58,844 bases of DNA from a virus. The notes beneath the pieces are model-generated. The model saw nothing but the letters and a program-made list of their open reading frames with translations. It ran no database searches and was not told the DNA's origin. The position numbers and the translations under genes were made by a program. Positions within the stretch are counted from its first letter, which is position 1, and every line of letters begins with the position of its first letter. The stretch is from the IMG/VR virus record IMGVR_UViG_3300031463_000546, positions 1 to 58,844 of that record. The stretch is one strand, 5' to 3'. Shown piece by piece: positions 16,115-25,454 of this stretch.

Positions 16115-16831
16115 ATGGGTGTCTTGCCGACACACAAAACCCCCGCACGCACTGACCTTGCCGACTTGACCGTGCTCATTTACGGAGCGCCGAAGATCGG
16201 CAAATCGACCTTTTGCAGCCAGGGTGACCACGCGTTGTTCCTGGCGACGGAGGCCGGACTGAACCATCTGGACACCTATCAGGTGCCCGTCGCGAGCTGG
16301 CTGGAGTTGCAGGAAGCCTGTGCGGAAATCGCCGCCGGGCAACACGACTTCCGCACGGTCATCATCGACACCATCGATAACGCCTTGCACATGTGCGAAC
16401 ACTACATTTGCGAGCGTCATGGGATCAAGCATCCCTCGGATTTAGAGTACGGCAAGGGATACGCGCTGGTGACCAATGAGTTCACCCGCGTATTGACCAA
16501 GCTCTCGCTGCTGCCGTATGGCCTCTATCTGATCAGTCATGCCGAACAGATCGAGGTGAAGACGCGCACGGACAAATACAAAAAGTGGGTGCCGTCCCTG
16601 GGCGGGAAAGCGCGCAAAGCGGTGCTCTCGCTGATGGACATCATCCTGTACGCGGACATCGAAGATGCCGTGGATGCCGAGGGGCATCCCATCGAGCTCC
16701 GCGTCCTGCGTACGAAACCCACGACAGGCTATGAGGCGGGAGATCGCACCGGACGTCTGCCCGATACGCTCCCGCTCGATTATCAGGCATTCGTCGATGC
16801 CTTCAACGTCGATCCCTTCCGGGATCAATAA
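16115..16831 (+). CDS. Sak4-like RecA-fold ATPase (AAA_24)
   Basis: 238 aa. Walker A is GAPKIGKS at residues 24-31 and a Walker B-like strand is TVIIDTIDNAL near residue 88. Later motifs include LISHAEQIEVKTRTDKYKKWVPSLGGKARK and YADIEDAVDAEG. This is the phage nucleotide-binding family (PF13479), including Sak4, an ATP-dependent single-strand annealing protein that works with a phage SSB. Its neighbours, a DUF669 protein downstream and a PD-(D/E)XK nuclease upstream, fit that role. AAAGGAG precedes the ATG. Confidence 0.85.
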   Translation: MGVLPTHKTPARTDLADLTVLIYGAPKIGKSTFCSQGDHALFLATEAGLNHLDTYQVPVASWLELQEACAEIAAGQHDFRTVIIDTIDNALHMCEHYICERHGIKHPSDLEYGKGYALVTNEFTRVLTKLSLLPYGLYLISHAEQIEVKTRTDKYKKWVPSLGGKARKAVLSLMDIILYADIEDAVDAEGHPIELRVLRTKPTTGYEAGDRTGRLPDTLPLDYQAFVDAFNVDPFRDQ

Positions 16832-16869
16832 TCCCCCACACACTGACCAACGACAAGGAGACCAATGAC

Positions 16870-17364
16870 ATGAGTATGTATGAATTCGACCAGGATCTGG
16901 CCAACATGCAGCACACCTGGGAAGAGAGCGATCCCATGGAAAAGAAATCCTTCGAGGATGTGCCATCGGGACGGTACCAGGCCTATATCGATAAGCTGTA
17001 CCTTGATCGCGCCAAGACCAGCAGGCGACTGCTGCTGAAATGGGAGCTGGTCATTGCCGCGGGACCGTATCAGGGACGTCGCCTGTTCCGCAACAACACC
17101 ATGGAAACCCCGGACAACCTGCGCTGGCTGAAGACCGACTTGCTGTCGGTCGGGCTGGAGTTAGGCCAACTCGCTGATCTGCCGGCGAAACTGCCGGCTC
17201 TCATCGGGGTGCTGCTGGATATCAACGTCTCGATCAAAGGCGATGGCGATCAGGCACGCACCAACGTCTACATCAACAAACGCGTGGATCGCGATGGCGC
17301 TCTGCCGGCAGCCACACCGACCGTGACGCCGAAGGGAGGCAGCAGTGGACTCTCGCGCTTCTAA
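16870..17364 (+). CDS. DUF669 protein, probable single-strand DNA-binding protein
   Basis: 164 aa. Typical of the family: FEDVPSGRYQAYIDKLYLD, RRLLLKWELVIAAGPYQGRRLFRNNTMETPDNLRWLKTDLLSVGLEL, GVLLDINVSIKGDGDQARTNVYINKRV, then a Gly/Ser-rich tail ending SGLSRF. DUF669 genes regularly sit beside Sak4-like annealing proteins and are thought to be phage SSBs. AAGGAGA lies 7-8 bases before the ATG. The 3' end overlaps the next gene by 20 bases. Confidence 0.8.
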   Translation: MSMYEFDQDLANMQHTWEESDPMEKKSFEDVPSGRYQAYIDKLYLDRAKTSRRLLLKWELVIAAGPYQGRRLFRNNTMETPDNLRWLKTDLLSVGLELGQLADLPAKLPALIGVLLDINVSIKGDGDQARTNVYINKRVDRDGALPAATPTVTPKGGSSGLSRF

Positions 17365-17824
17365 ACCCATCGTGGTGATCGATACGCGAGAACAGCGCCC
17401 GTATAGCTTTAGTGAGCATCGTGTGGGGGGTGTCGCGCATGCGGCGCTCCCCGCGGGGGATTACAGCCTTCAAGGCTACGAGACGCAGATCGCGGTCGAG
17501 CGGAAATCGCTGGACGACTATATCAGCACCATCATTCATGCGCAGGATCGCTTCGGGCGGGAACTGGCATTGCTGAAGACGTATCCGCGCGCCTGGATTG
17601 TGGTCGAGGCGTCGCTGGATGACATCCTGCAGGGACGGTACCAGTCGCGTGCTCACCCACAGTCACTGTTGGCATTAACGGCATCATTGATGACGACCAT
17701 CGGCATTCCGGTGCTCTTCGCCGCCGACCGGCCCAGCGCACCTGCGCTGGTGGAAGAACTGCTACTGCAATGGCATGAGCGACAGGAGAGGAGGATGCAT
17801 GAGCGCACCGGCGACCGCCCATGA
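17345..17824 (+). CDS. ERCC4/XPF-family nuclease
   Basis: 159 aa with a GTG start and GGAGG ribosome site, beginning inside the preceding gene. The nuclease core is clear: VVIDTREQRPY (D13, R15, E16), AGDYSLQGYE (D39) and the diagnostic VERKS motif (E52-R53-K54). A second helix region runs through IIHAQDRFGRELALLKTYPRAWIVVEAS. Enzymes of this family cut branched DNA (flaps, Holliday-type junctions). Here it probably resolves recombination or replication intermediates for the neighbouring RecD2-like helicase, whose start overlaps its 3' end. Confidence 0.88.
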   Translation: MDSRASKPIVVIDTREQRPYSFSEHRVGGVAHAALPAGDYSLQGYETQIAVERKSLDDYISTIIHAQDRFGRELALLKTYPRAWIVVEASLDDILQGRYQSRAHPQSLLALTASLMTTIGIPVLFAADRPSAPALVEELLLQWHERQERRMHERTGDRP

Positions 17825-20033
17825 GGAAGAAATCACCGTCCGCGGCGCCGTTGTCCATCTGTTCTACCAGTCGCCCACATTCACCACCGGCGTATTGAAA
17901 TCGCCCAGCAATGGCAAAGTGAAATTCTCCGGGAAGTTCATGGTGTCAGAAGGTGACGAGGTGAGTCTGGTCGGGCACTGGGCACAGCATCCGAAATACG
18001 GACTCCAGTTTTCTGCCGTGGGGTTGCGGCAGGAGTTGCCCATCGACGCGGAGGGATTGGCGCAGTACCTGGCGACCGAGACGGCCTTTCGCGGCATCGG
18101 CCCGGAGAAAGCGCGGCGCATCGCGGAAACTTTCGGCGACACGTTCGATTACGTCATTCGTGAGGAGCCATGGCGGGTGGCACAGGTAGCACATCTCCCT
18201 GCGAAGACGCTGGAAGCGTTGCGCACGGCTTGGATGCAGCGCGCGGAGGTGAACGCGTTGAGCGCCTGGCTGGGGGCTTTCGGTCTGACACATCGGCAAA
18301 TCACCAGGCTGGTTGAGGAGTTGGGGCACAATGCCAAAGCCCTCCTGCAGGATAACCCGTATGAGCTGTGCCGCCTGCTGCCGGGACTGGGCTTTGCCCG
18401 CGTCGATGAGATGGCGCAGAAACTCGGGGTGGTGAAAGAGCATCCCGCCCGCATGGCGGCGGTGTTTCGTCATCTGCTGATGAAGGCCGAACAGGACGGG
18501 CATTGCTGGGTGGAAGAGAACGTGCTGCTCTACGAAGCGTTTAAAACGCTCTGCCTGGATTCGCTGCAGGCGCGGGTCATCATCAGCGAGCAACTGGATC
18601 GTGAAGTGGAGGCCGGTCGGCTGTTCCGCTATGACGGGGGCGGGCGCGATGTCGTCGCGCTGCCGACCCTGGCACATCGCGAATTGGCAATCATCCGGCA
18701 ATTGCTGGCCAGTGTCACGGATGAAGGCGCACCGCCACCGGCATGGGAGATACTCCTGGACCGGGAAGCGTCAGATTTGCATCCGACACAGCGACAGGCC
18801 GCGCTGATGGCCTTGCGCCATCGGATCTCCGTCATCGCCGGGGCAGCAGGCAGCGGTAAGTCCTATACCATTGCAGCCATCCACCGGGTGCTGTCGCAGG
18901 TGGTCGATGATGTGGCCCTTGCCACGCCCACCGGCAAGGCGGCGAAACGGTTGGAGCAGCTCTGTGGCACCGAGGCGAAAACCTTGCATCGGTTGCTTGA
19001 ATACAACACGATCACCTGGGGACGCAGTCACGATGCCCCGCTGGAGCAGGACGTGGTGATCGTTGATGAGGTGAGCATGTGCGATGTGCATCTGATGTGG
19101 CGCCTGCTCGATGCCATCGATCTCACGCGCACCAGGCTCATTCTCGTCGGTGATCCGAATCAGTTGCCGCCGGTGGGCCCGGGCAATCTCCTGCGCGATC
19201 TGCTCCAGCGCCGAGTCGTGCCGACGGTGGTGCTCGATCAGGTCGTCCGACAAGCCGGCACGCTCAAGGACAACTGCACGGCGATCCTGCGCGGCGAGGT
19301 GCGGGCGACCGCGGATGGCACGAACGGCGTGTTGCGCCCCTGGTATCTCATCGACGATTGCCGGGGTGAAGAGGCGGTGCTGGAGACACTGGAAGCGATC
19401 ATGCGGGATGTCGTACCCCGCTTGGGCCTCAATCCGGTGCGGGACGTGCAGGTGCTCACCCCAACCAACAAGGGGCCACTCGGCACGCGTGCCTTAAATG
19501 TCCTGCTGCAGCGTGTGTTGCAGGAGCAACTGTATGGCATTCGCGTGCCGCCGACCCCAGAGCATCGCCGCCCGGAGTTCTACCTCGGCGACAAGATCAT
19601 GCAGGTGCGCAACAACTATGGCCTGGAGGTCATGAACGGCGCCATCGGCGTGGTCAAGGATATTGTGTTCGAGGAAGAGCGACCTGGCCAGACGGTCGAG
19701 AAGCTCGTCCTCGATTTTGACGGTCATGTCATCACCATCCCCCGGCTCTCCGAGGCGGCGGATGATGTGATGCTGGCCTACGCCTCGACGGTGCATAAAT
19801 GCCAGGGATCGGAATTCCCGGTCGTCATCGCCATTGTGCATCGCGGGCAGTCGTTCATGCTGAACCGCAACTTGCTCTATACCGCGGTCACCCGCGCGCG
19901 CACCTCGGCCATCCTGCTGGGGGACGCGGTCGGCGTGCGCCGCGCCATCGATAAACGCGACGTGGATCATCGAAAGACCTTCCTGGGGTTGGTCGATCTG
20001 GAGGCCATGCGTCGGGAAGGAGACCAGGGATGA
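17799..20033 (+). CDS. RecD2-like ATP-dependent DNA helicase
   Basis: 744 aa from the ATG at 17799 after AGGAGAGGAGG; an upstream in-frame start is less well placed. An N-terminal OB-like segment (about 10-75) and helix-hairpin-helix region (GIGPEKARRIAETFG, LPGLGFARVDEMAQKLG) precede the superfamily 1B motor. Motor motifs are Walker A GAAGSGKS (about residue 346), DEVSM (about 422), GDPNQLPPVGPGN, TPTNKGPLGTRALN and, in the C-terminal UvrD-like part, YASTVHKCQGSEFPVVI and LLYTAVTRAR. It should unwind DNA 5' to 3' in phage replication or recombination. Full length for the RecD2 group. Confidence 0.92.
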   Translation: MSAPATAHEEEITVRGAVVHLFYQSPTFTTGVLKSPSNGKVKFSGKFMVSEGDEVSLVGHWAQHPKYGLQFSAVGLRQELPIDAEGLAQYLATETAFRGIGPEKARRIAETFGDTFDYVIREEPWRVAQVAHLPAKTLEALRTAWMQRAEVNALSAWLGAFGLTHRQITRLVEELGHNAKALLQDNPYELCRLLPGLGFARVDEMAQKLGVVKEHPARMAAVFRHLLMKAEQDGHCWVEENVLLYEAFKTLCLDSLQARVIISEQLDREVEAGRLFRYDGGGRDVVALPTLAHRELAIIRQLLASVTDEGAPPPAWEILLDREASDLHPTQRQAALMALRHRISVIAGAAGSGKSYTIAAIHRVLSQVVDDVALATPTGKAAKRLEQLCGTEAKTLHRLLEYNTITWGRSHDAPLEQDVVIVDEVSMCDVHLMWRLLDAIDLTRTRLILVGDPNQLPPVGPGNLLRDLLQRRVVPTVVLDQVVRQAGTLKDNCTAILRGEVRATADGTNGVLRPWYLIDDCRGEEAVLETLEAIMRDVVPRLGLNPVRDVQVLTPTNKGPLGTRALNVLLQRVLQEQLYGIRVPPTPEHRRPEFYLGDKIMQVRNNYGLEVMNGAIGVVKDIVFEEERPGQTVEKLVLDFDGHVITIPRLSEAADDVMLAYASTVHKCQGSEFPVVIAIVHRGQSFMLNRNLLYTAVTRARTSAILLGDAVGVRRAIDKRDVDHRKTFLGLVDLEAMRREGDQG

Positions 20034-20359
20034 CGGACGTGTATTATATTGCCTTCATTGTGGAGCGTGACATCACCGCGGGACGAGATGTGGTGGTGGA
20101 AGCCGGTGTTGATTTACTGGCCGGCCCATTTCCTACGCTACAGGATGCCGCAGCAGCGATGCGCGAGACATGTGTGCGACACCCCACACTCTCGGCGTTC
20201 GCCGCGCTGGCCGCCTGCATCTCGGTGCAGGGACAACGCCGACCATCCGCCTGCATCAGCATTATCCCCGTGCGGCAGGACCACTGCGTCCGCTATAACG
20301 CACGGCATGCCGCGGCACTGCCGTGGCCTCCGCCACCCATTTCGGCGCGGGCGGCATAA
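20030..20359 (+). CDS. Hypothetical protein coupled to the helicase gene
   Basis: 109 aa. The ATG overlaps the helicase stop (ATGA). Nothing recognised: an N-terminal beta-like stretch (VYYIAFIVERDITAGRDVVVEAGVDLL), an Ala-rich helix and a Pro-rich end. Its reality rests on the overlap and on filling the gap before the primase gene. Confidence 0.55.
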   Translation: MTDVYYIAFIVERDITAGRDVVVEAGVDLLAGPFPTLQDAAAAMRETCVRHPTLSAFAALAACISVQGQRRPSACISIIPVRQDHCVRYNARHAAALPWPPPPISARAA

Positions 20360-20387
20360 CACCCATCGCAATAAGACAGGAGAAATT

Positions 20388-23300
20388 ATGACAACACTTT
20401 CGCAGGAGGTGCGGGCGTATTATGCCCAGATCACCTCCGCCGATATCGGAACGGTCGCCCGCATCGTGATGGGCGACCATATCACGGGAGAGTCAGGGGA
20501 TACGATCTTCTGCAATTGCCCGATGCATGCTTCGATCAGCGGTAAATCCCTGCACATTGAACTGGAGAAGCAACTCTGGCGCTGTTGGGGATGCGGCATC
20601 AGCGGTGATGTGCTGCAACTCGTGGAACTCGCACGACATGGCGTGGTCACCAGTGGCGTGGCCGGCCAGATGACGGAAACCCATCGCGATGCTCGCGACT
20701 GGCTCGCGGAGCATCTTGGCTTGCCCAAGCTGGCCCATCTGGGGCTCTCCGATGACGAGATCGCCGTGTTGGAAGCACGGCAAGTGACACTACACAAAGC
20801 GCGAGCGGTGTTGACGCAGGCTGCCGCCTGGTACCACGAGCAGTTGCTGGCGCATCCCGAGGTGGTGGCGTGGCTACAGGAGCAATACGCCTTTACCCCT
20901 GAAGTGCTGGAGCGCTTCACCATCGGATACGCCGGCGTCAGCGGGTTGCGCGATCATCTCTACGCGCAAGGCTTCACGACAGAGGAGGTATTGGCCAGCG
21001 GGCTGTTCATGCCTAATGAGACCGGTGACGAGTCGAAGGTGGTGCCGTTCTTCAATCAACGGGTGATGTTTCCGTATTTCGCACAAGGGAAGGCTGCATA
21101 TTTCATCGGGCGTGCCACCCCCTGGACGCCGAAGGATGAATGGGAACTCGGAAGAAAATACAAAAAGCTCTTCACCCATGATCCAAAGAAACGGCCATGG
21201 ATCGCTGCCGGCATTGAGAACGATCGGCTCTACCACGAAGATGCGCTATTGCGCCGCCCGGAGCAGGTCATCATCACGGAAGGCATCACCGATTGTATAA
21301 CGCTGATCGCGCATGGCTTCGTCAGCATCAGTCCGGTGACGATTACCATTCGCCATGAAGATTGGGTGCGCATCATCCCAAAGCTTCGTGGGGTAAAAGA
21401 AGTCATTATCTGTCAGGACAACGAATTGTCCGGTGCCGGCTGGAAAGGCGCACTGGGTACGGCCAAACAATTGGAAGCGGCGGGGATCGCCTGTCGCATC
21501 GCCGAGTTGCCGCTCGATGCGACCCAGCGGGAGGCACGCACCCAGTTGCACGCACGCTTCGGCGTCACCGATGCCGTGGGACAGAAGGCGTTGGCGAATT
21601 CACTGACGAATCGGCCCGAGGAGGAACGGGTGGAGGCCCAGCGGTTGCTGGAAGCCGCGAAGGTCGATGTCTGCTCGTATTTTGTCGCCGGCCACACCGC
21701 TGAAGAATTCAGCGCGATCCTGCAGGATGCACGCTCACCATTGGAATGCGCCATCGACACCCTCACACCAGAGATGCCGGCGCGAGAACGGGATGACGCA
21801 CTGACCATGATCTTCCGGCAAGTCGCCACCCGTCCGGTCGTGGAACACACTCGCTTACTGCAGGCGATCCGCCAGCGTCTGGGCAAAGCGGCGGTGGGCA
21901 TGGGGGAATTGCGCACCGTGCTCAAAGATGCTCAGCGTACGAGCCGTGAGGAACATCGTGCACAGGCACAAGCCACGACGGACGAGACGCCGGTCTATAC
22001 CGATGGACGCCGGTCGTATTACCTGGTAGACAACGGCATCGTGCGCGAGCGCAGCCGGGAGACGGCACAGGGACCGGTCTCGACTCGCGAAATCCTCTCC
22101 AACTTCCATATCAAGATTCACCGGGAGCGCATCACGGAAGCGAAAGAACCCAACCCGGATGGCAGCGTAGCGCTGCGCACCCTCCTCTATGGTGAGATCA
22201 TCGGCAAGGATTGGACGAAGCCCCTGCAGGTGGAAGCGGATCATTGGGGATCGAATGCGCGGCTGGCCAGCCAGATCACCGGCAGTTGTGGCCCCCGCGC
22301 CATCTTTGCCACCGGAGAACTGGATGAAGTGCGCATGGTGTCCTCGGCGTTGTCCGGCGCCTTCGAGTGCGATACGCTGAGCAACTTCTTCGGCTATCAC
22401 CCGAACGGCGGCTTCCTGACACCGCTCCTGAGTATTCGCGATGGCGAGATCCGTGAGAATGCCGATCTGGGCGTCCACGTCGAGATGGATGCCGAGTATA
22501 CCATCGCACGCATGCTGGAGTTGGCCCCGGCGTCCGTGGATGAGGTGCGGGAGTTGGTGACGCACCTGCTGACGGATTTCCTGCACATCTGCCCGCTTGA
22601 TGTCATGTTGCCGTTGCTGTCGCATGCCTTCCTGGGACCGGTACTCTTCAGCGGGCCATTACTGGATCAGGGGTTCATGCCGTTCACCCTCTTCATCAAC
22701 GGCTCCTCAGGGAAAGGCAAAACGGAAACGTCCTTACTGGCGCAGTGTCTCTGGGGCCGCTTCTTCACGAAAGAAAAGATGGGCGCCTTTGGCTCGACCC
22801 CGGAGAGCAACCGGCAGGAGGCCGCGCGCAATCGCGGCGGACTGTGGTTCATGGATGACTTCCGCCGGCAGAAACTCGGCACCCAGTATCCCAATGCCGT
22901 GCGCATCCTGTGTGACTACGCCGACTTGCAAGCGCGCCGGCGAGCGACTCCCGGCTCGAAGATGATCGTCTCGCATCCGGCGAAATGCATGCTCATCGTC
23001 AACGGGGAAGATTTGCCGTACAGCGAGCCGGCAGTCATTGCTCGCATGCTCATTGTCGATTATCACCGGTATGACGATACCGTCCGCTTTATGCGCTGCA
23101 AGGACATGGCGCATCAGTATCGCAAGGTGCCGGCGCATTTCATCGCCTGGTGGCAACGGCAGGACCCGGTGTATTGGATCAGCCGCGCGAACGCGGCACG
23201 CAACAGCTTCCAAGCCTTCCTGGTCAGCGAAGGGTTGAATGGCGACAACTCGACCCGCCTGGCTTCGAATGCGGCGCTGTCGCTCATCGGCCTGGAAGCC

Positions 23301-23831
23301 TTCCGAGATTTCGTCTACAGCCTCGATCTGGACCCAGATGCGTTGGCGGGCTGTGATCTCTGCGTCGAGCACACCACGGTCCTGCAGGACATGCTGCGCC
23401 GCATGAGTCGTCTGGTGACGGACGTGCGACCCGCCGATATCTTCATCCACACGCTGATGCAGTTGCTGGCGGCGGGACGTGTGCGTCTACTCGATGGCTA
23501 TCAGGATGATCCGCGAGACACCAATATCAAAGTCGTCGGTCATTACCGACGCGACATCGGCATGGTGTATCTCTATCCCACCATCGCCACTGGCGAGGTG
23601 CGTGAGGCCTATCGCCGGGGTGAGGAACATAACCTCAACTGGGAGACGATGACCATCGGCAAGCAACTGGTGGAAGACGGATACCTTGTCGAGGAGGATG
23701 CGACCTGCCGGCAACGCAAAGCGCGGGTGCCGGGTGCTGGCCGTGCCGAGAACCCACGTCGCGTCTGGCGGTTGAAGCTCGCCAAATTCGAAGAGCAGCT
23801 CCGGCAGTATCAGCAGGGGCACGACGAGTAG
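20388..23831 (+). CDS. Primase-helicase fusion protein
   Basis: 1,147 aa from the ATG at 20388 after ACAGGAGA; the frame is open further upstream but without a site. Domain order: CHC2-type zinc finger (CNCPMH...CWGCG, about 40-70); primase core with TOPRIM-like VIITEGITDCITLIAHG (about 294) and EVIICQDNELSG; a linker; a DUF927-like part (about 560-760); then a helicase/ATPase with Walker A FINGSSGKGKT (about 770) and Walker B GGLWFMDDF (about 818); finally a winged-helix-like C-terminus. It should prime and unwind at the phage origin, combining two replisome functions in one chain. The polarity of the motor cannot be told. Confidence 0.85.
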   Translation: MTTLSQEVRAYYAQITSADIGTVARIVMGDHITGESGDTIFCNCPMHASISGKSLHIELEKQLWRCWGCGISGDVLQLVELARHGVVTSGVAGQMTETHRDARDWLAEHLGLPKLAHLGLSDDEIAVLEARQVTLHKARAVLTQAAAWYHEQLLAHPEVVAWLQEQYAFTPEVLERFTIGYAGVSGLRDHLYAQGFTTEEVLASGLFMPNETGDESKVVPFFNQRVMFPYFAQGKAAYFIGRATPWTPKDEWELGRKYKKLFTHDPKKRPWIAAGIENDRLYHEDALLRRPEQVIITEGITDCITLIAHGFVSISPVTITIRHEDWVRIIPKLRGVKEVIICQDNELSGAGWKGALGTAKQLEAAGIACRIAELPLDATQREARTQLHARFGVTDAVGQKALANSLTNRPEEERVEAQRLLEAAKVDVCSYFVAGHTAEEFSAILQDARSPLECAIDTLTPEMPARERDDALTMIFRQVATRPVVEHTRLLQAIRQRLGKAAVGMGELRTVLKDAQRTSREEHRAQAQATTDETPVYTDGRRSYYLVDNGIVRERSRETAQGPVSTREILSNFHIKIHRERITEAKEPNPDGSVALRTLLYGEIIGKDWTKPLQVEADHWGSNARLASQITGSCGPRAIFATGELDEVRMVSSALSGAFECDTLSNFFGYHPNGGFLTPLLSIRDGEIRENADLGVHVEMDAEYTIARMLELAPASVDEVRELVTHLLTDFLHICPLDVMLPLLSHAFLGPVLFSGPLLDQGFMPFTLFINGSSGKGKTETSLLAQCLWGRFFTKEKMGAFGSTPESNRQEAARNRGGLWFMDDFRRQKLGTQYPNAVRILCDYADLQARRRATPGSKMIVSHPAKCMLIVNGEDLPYSEPAVIARMLIVDYHRYDDTVRFMRCKDMAHQYRKVPAHFIAWWQRQDPVYWISRANAARNSFQAFLVSEGLNGDNSTRLASNAALSLIGLEAFRDFVYSLDLDPDALAGCDLCVEHTTVLQDMLRRMSRLVTDVRPADIFIHTLMQLLAAGRVRLLDGYQDDPRDTNIKVVGHYRRDIGMVYLYPTIATGEVREAYRRGEEHNLNWETMTIGKQLVEDGYLVEEDATCRQRKARVPGAGRAENPRRVWRLKLAKFEEQLRQYQQGHDE

Positions 23832-24147
23832 TCTTGCCAACGTGACCTATGGCCACGGGGGGATGGATGGCACATATCTGAATCCCGTGGCCAGTCCGGC
23901 AGCTCGACCGCGCGACCGGTCCTGCTGCTGTTGCCGCTCGCCTCCTACATATGCGCCATCGCGAAAGAGAGACCAATACCCCCTCACAGGATGAAGCAGA
24001 AAGATTTCTCGCGCTCTTCGTAATTTCCTCAGGCTCATGCGTATAGGGATGCATGATGGGGCTTCGGCATGCGTCGGAGCCAGTACTGAGGAAAGGAGCG
24101 GACGTGTCCCGTGCGATCAGCCATATAGCACTATCTACATGATAGGC

Positions 24148-24287
24148 GTGAAAAAAAGAAAAAGTTCCTGCTCTCTGCTCAACCCTTTTATATTACGTGA
24201 CGTAACCCCCCTACCTCCCCTAGTCCGTAAAGAGAGAAGAGAGAGAAGAGAGAGTCTTCCTCTTAATAGAAATTTTCTTTTTTTCAC
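24148..24287. repeat. Inverted repeat with 15-base arms
   Basis: GTGAAAAAAAGAAAA at 24148-24162 and its exact reverse complement TTTTCTTTTTTTCAC at 24273-24287, 110 bases apart. The arms enclose the palindrome and the purine tract. Long A/T arms around a special sequence suggest protein-binding sites or an extrudable structure rather than a terminator. Confidence 0.55.
24193..24205. promoter_or_regulatory. Palindrome TTACGT-G-ACGTAA
   Basis: Exact 6-base arms around one central G. An operator-like site in the middle of the AT-rich segment; the binding protein is unknown. The CD3324-like HTH protein encoded at 25451-25834 is one candidate. Confidence 0.45.
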
Positions 24288-24347
24288 ACGCTATACGAGG
24301 CTGTAGTGATTTATACGCGGGAAAGCCACACGCTCCAGGAGCGCTGT

Positions 24348-25454
24348 ATGACAACAGGCTGCCTATTTGAAGAATTCCTTCCAACATCGATCATGCCCGA
24401 ACCAGTGGCATCATCGGTGCCAGCCGCGCCTGCCATGCCAGCGCCGTTCTATGCGACCGATCTCAATCGGCTTGATGGTTCAGTATCACTGGAAGACGAC
24501 GATCTCACTCAGGATGGCAAATGCTATCGGCGTCTTTCCCCGGAGTATTACGCCTGGCTGCGCGCCCAAATGGAAGTGGCGCGTGAACGGCATGCGCGTG
24601 GGCTCTTGCCCGATGTCCATTACCAGGCGCTGCGCGACCGCTTTAACGCCATGCACGATGCGGCTATTTCCTGTTTCGGGGAAGCTGCGTTATTACAAGC
24701 CATCGAGCATGGGAATGTCACGGCGTATACGCCACCGAGCGTGCGCATCAGTCGCGCGGCCTCTGTGCTCTTCAGCGATGTCGAAGGTCGTGAGCGCTGG
24801 ATGCCAGAGGAGTCGAGGGTCGAGTGCCCGATGCCGGTTCCGACGGTACCGCAGGCACCACCAGCCGTCACCATGCCCGCACCACAGACTCGACGCTTCG
24901 TGCAATCCTGCGCCGGCGACTGGTCAGGCTGGATCGTCACCGAGCATCCCGCGGATGAGTGGTTCCCCAATGGCTGGGCCGATATCGTCACCACCGATGG
25001 GCAACCGGGACAAGTCGATCTGCGCTACCTGCTCGATGCTCATGGGACACCGCTGGTCGAGTCACCACGGTATACGCCGTATGAACTTCGGGCGATGGAG
25101 TTGGCGCGGAACGAACGCCCGGAAGACTTTGACGATCTGGTCGCCTCGCTGCCCATCCTGTCCTATTCCATTCCCGGTGACTGGCGCTTCGAGGAATCAC
25201 CATCGTTCGATGATTTCCTGAAGGTCAACGACATCCGTGATGATGCTCATGTACTCGGTTGGACAGATGCCGATCTCTTTCAGACCAGCGGTAATCTGAA
25301 ATTTCCCTATGGTCAGGATTACGGTCTCGTCTGTTTCATCCATGGGCGCACCGCAGGCGAAATCACTGCCGACGCGATTACCCTGGTGCCAGAGAAATCC
25401 TGCGGCGCGGTCTTAACGTTTCAGCGTCCTCACCGGGCTGCGAAGGAGGCATGA
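24348..25454 (+). CDS. Hypothetical protein
   Basis: 368 aa from the ATG at 24348, 6 bases after AGGAG (24337-24341); an earlier GTG frame exists without a site. No family recognised. The N-terminus is Pro/Ala-rich, followed by a helical part (EYYAWLRAQMEVARERHARGLL), a long Pro-rich linker and a C-terminal region with conserved-looking Trp/Asp motifs (CAGDWSGWIVTEHPADEWFPNGWADIV). It overlaps the following HTH gene (ATGA-type junction), so they form one operon with the small terminase gene. Confidence 0.75.
   Translation: MTTGCLFEEFLPTSIMPEPVASSVPAAPAMPAPFYATDLNRLDGSVSLEDDDLTQDGKCYRRLSPEYYAWLRAQMEVARERHARGLLPDVHYQALRDRFNAMHDAAISCFGEAALLQAIEHGNVTAYTPPSVRISRAASVLFSDVEGRERWMPEESRVECPMPVPTVPQAPPAVTMPAPQTRRFVQSCAGDWSGWIVTEHPADEWFPNGWADIVTTDGQPGQVDLRYLLDAHGTPLVESPRYTPYELRAMELARNERPEDFDDLVASLPILSYSIPGDWRFEESPSFDDFLKVNDIRDDAHVLGWTDADLFQTSGNLKFPYGQDYGLVCFIHGRTAGEITADAITLVPEKSCGAVLTFQRPHRAAKEA

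Larger units (their letters stand above)
23832..24347. other. Non-coding segment with AT-rich core, possible origin or operon control region
   Basis: 516 bases with no supported gene, directly after the primase-helicase gene. From about 24120 the composition shifts sharply to A/T. Contents: CTATC/GATAG mini-hairpin at 24131-24145; a 15-base inverted repeat (24148-24162 / 24273-24287); an exact palindrome at 24193-24205; a pyrimidine-rich stretch; and an almost pure purine tract AAAGAGAGAAGAGAGAGAAG from 24229 on. Candidate roles are replication origin or promoter/operator for the next operon. CGCTCC-A-GGAGCG (24331-24343) overlaps the ribosome site of the next gene. Confidence 0.5.

Noticed and set aside
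20049-20387. Upstream extension of the primase-helicase frame
   Set aside because: It overlaps the 109-aa gene in another phase and has no ribosome site; the ATG at 20388 has ACAGGAGA and begins the zinc-finger domain properly.
24037-24306. 89-codon frame through the AT-rich segment
   Set aside because: The translation simply reads the purine tract (KERRERRES) and no ribosome site precedes it.
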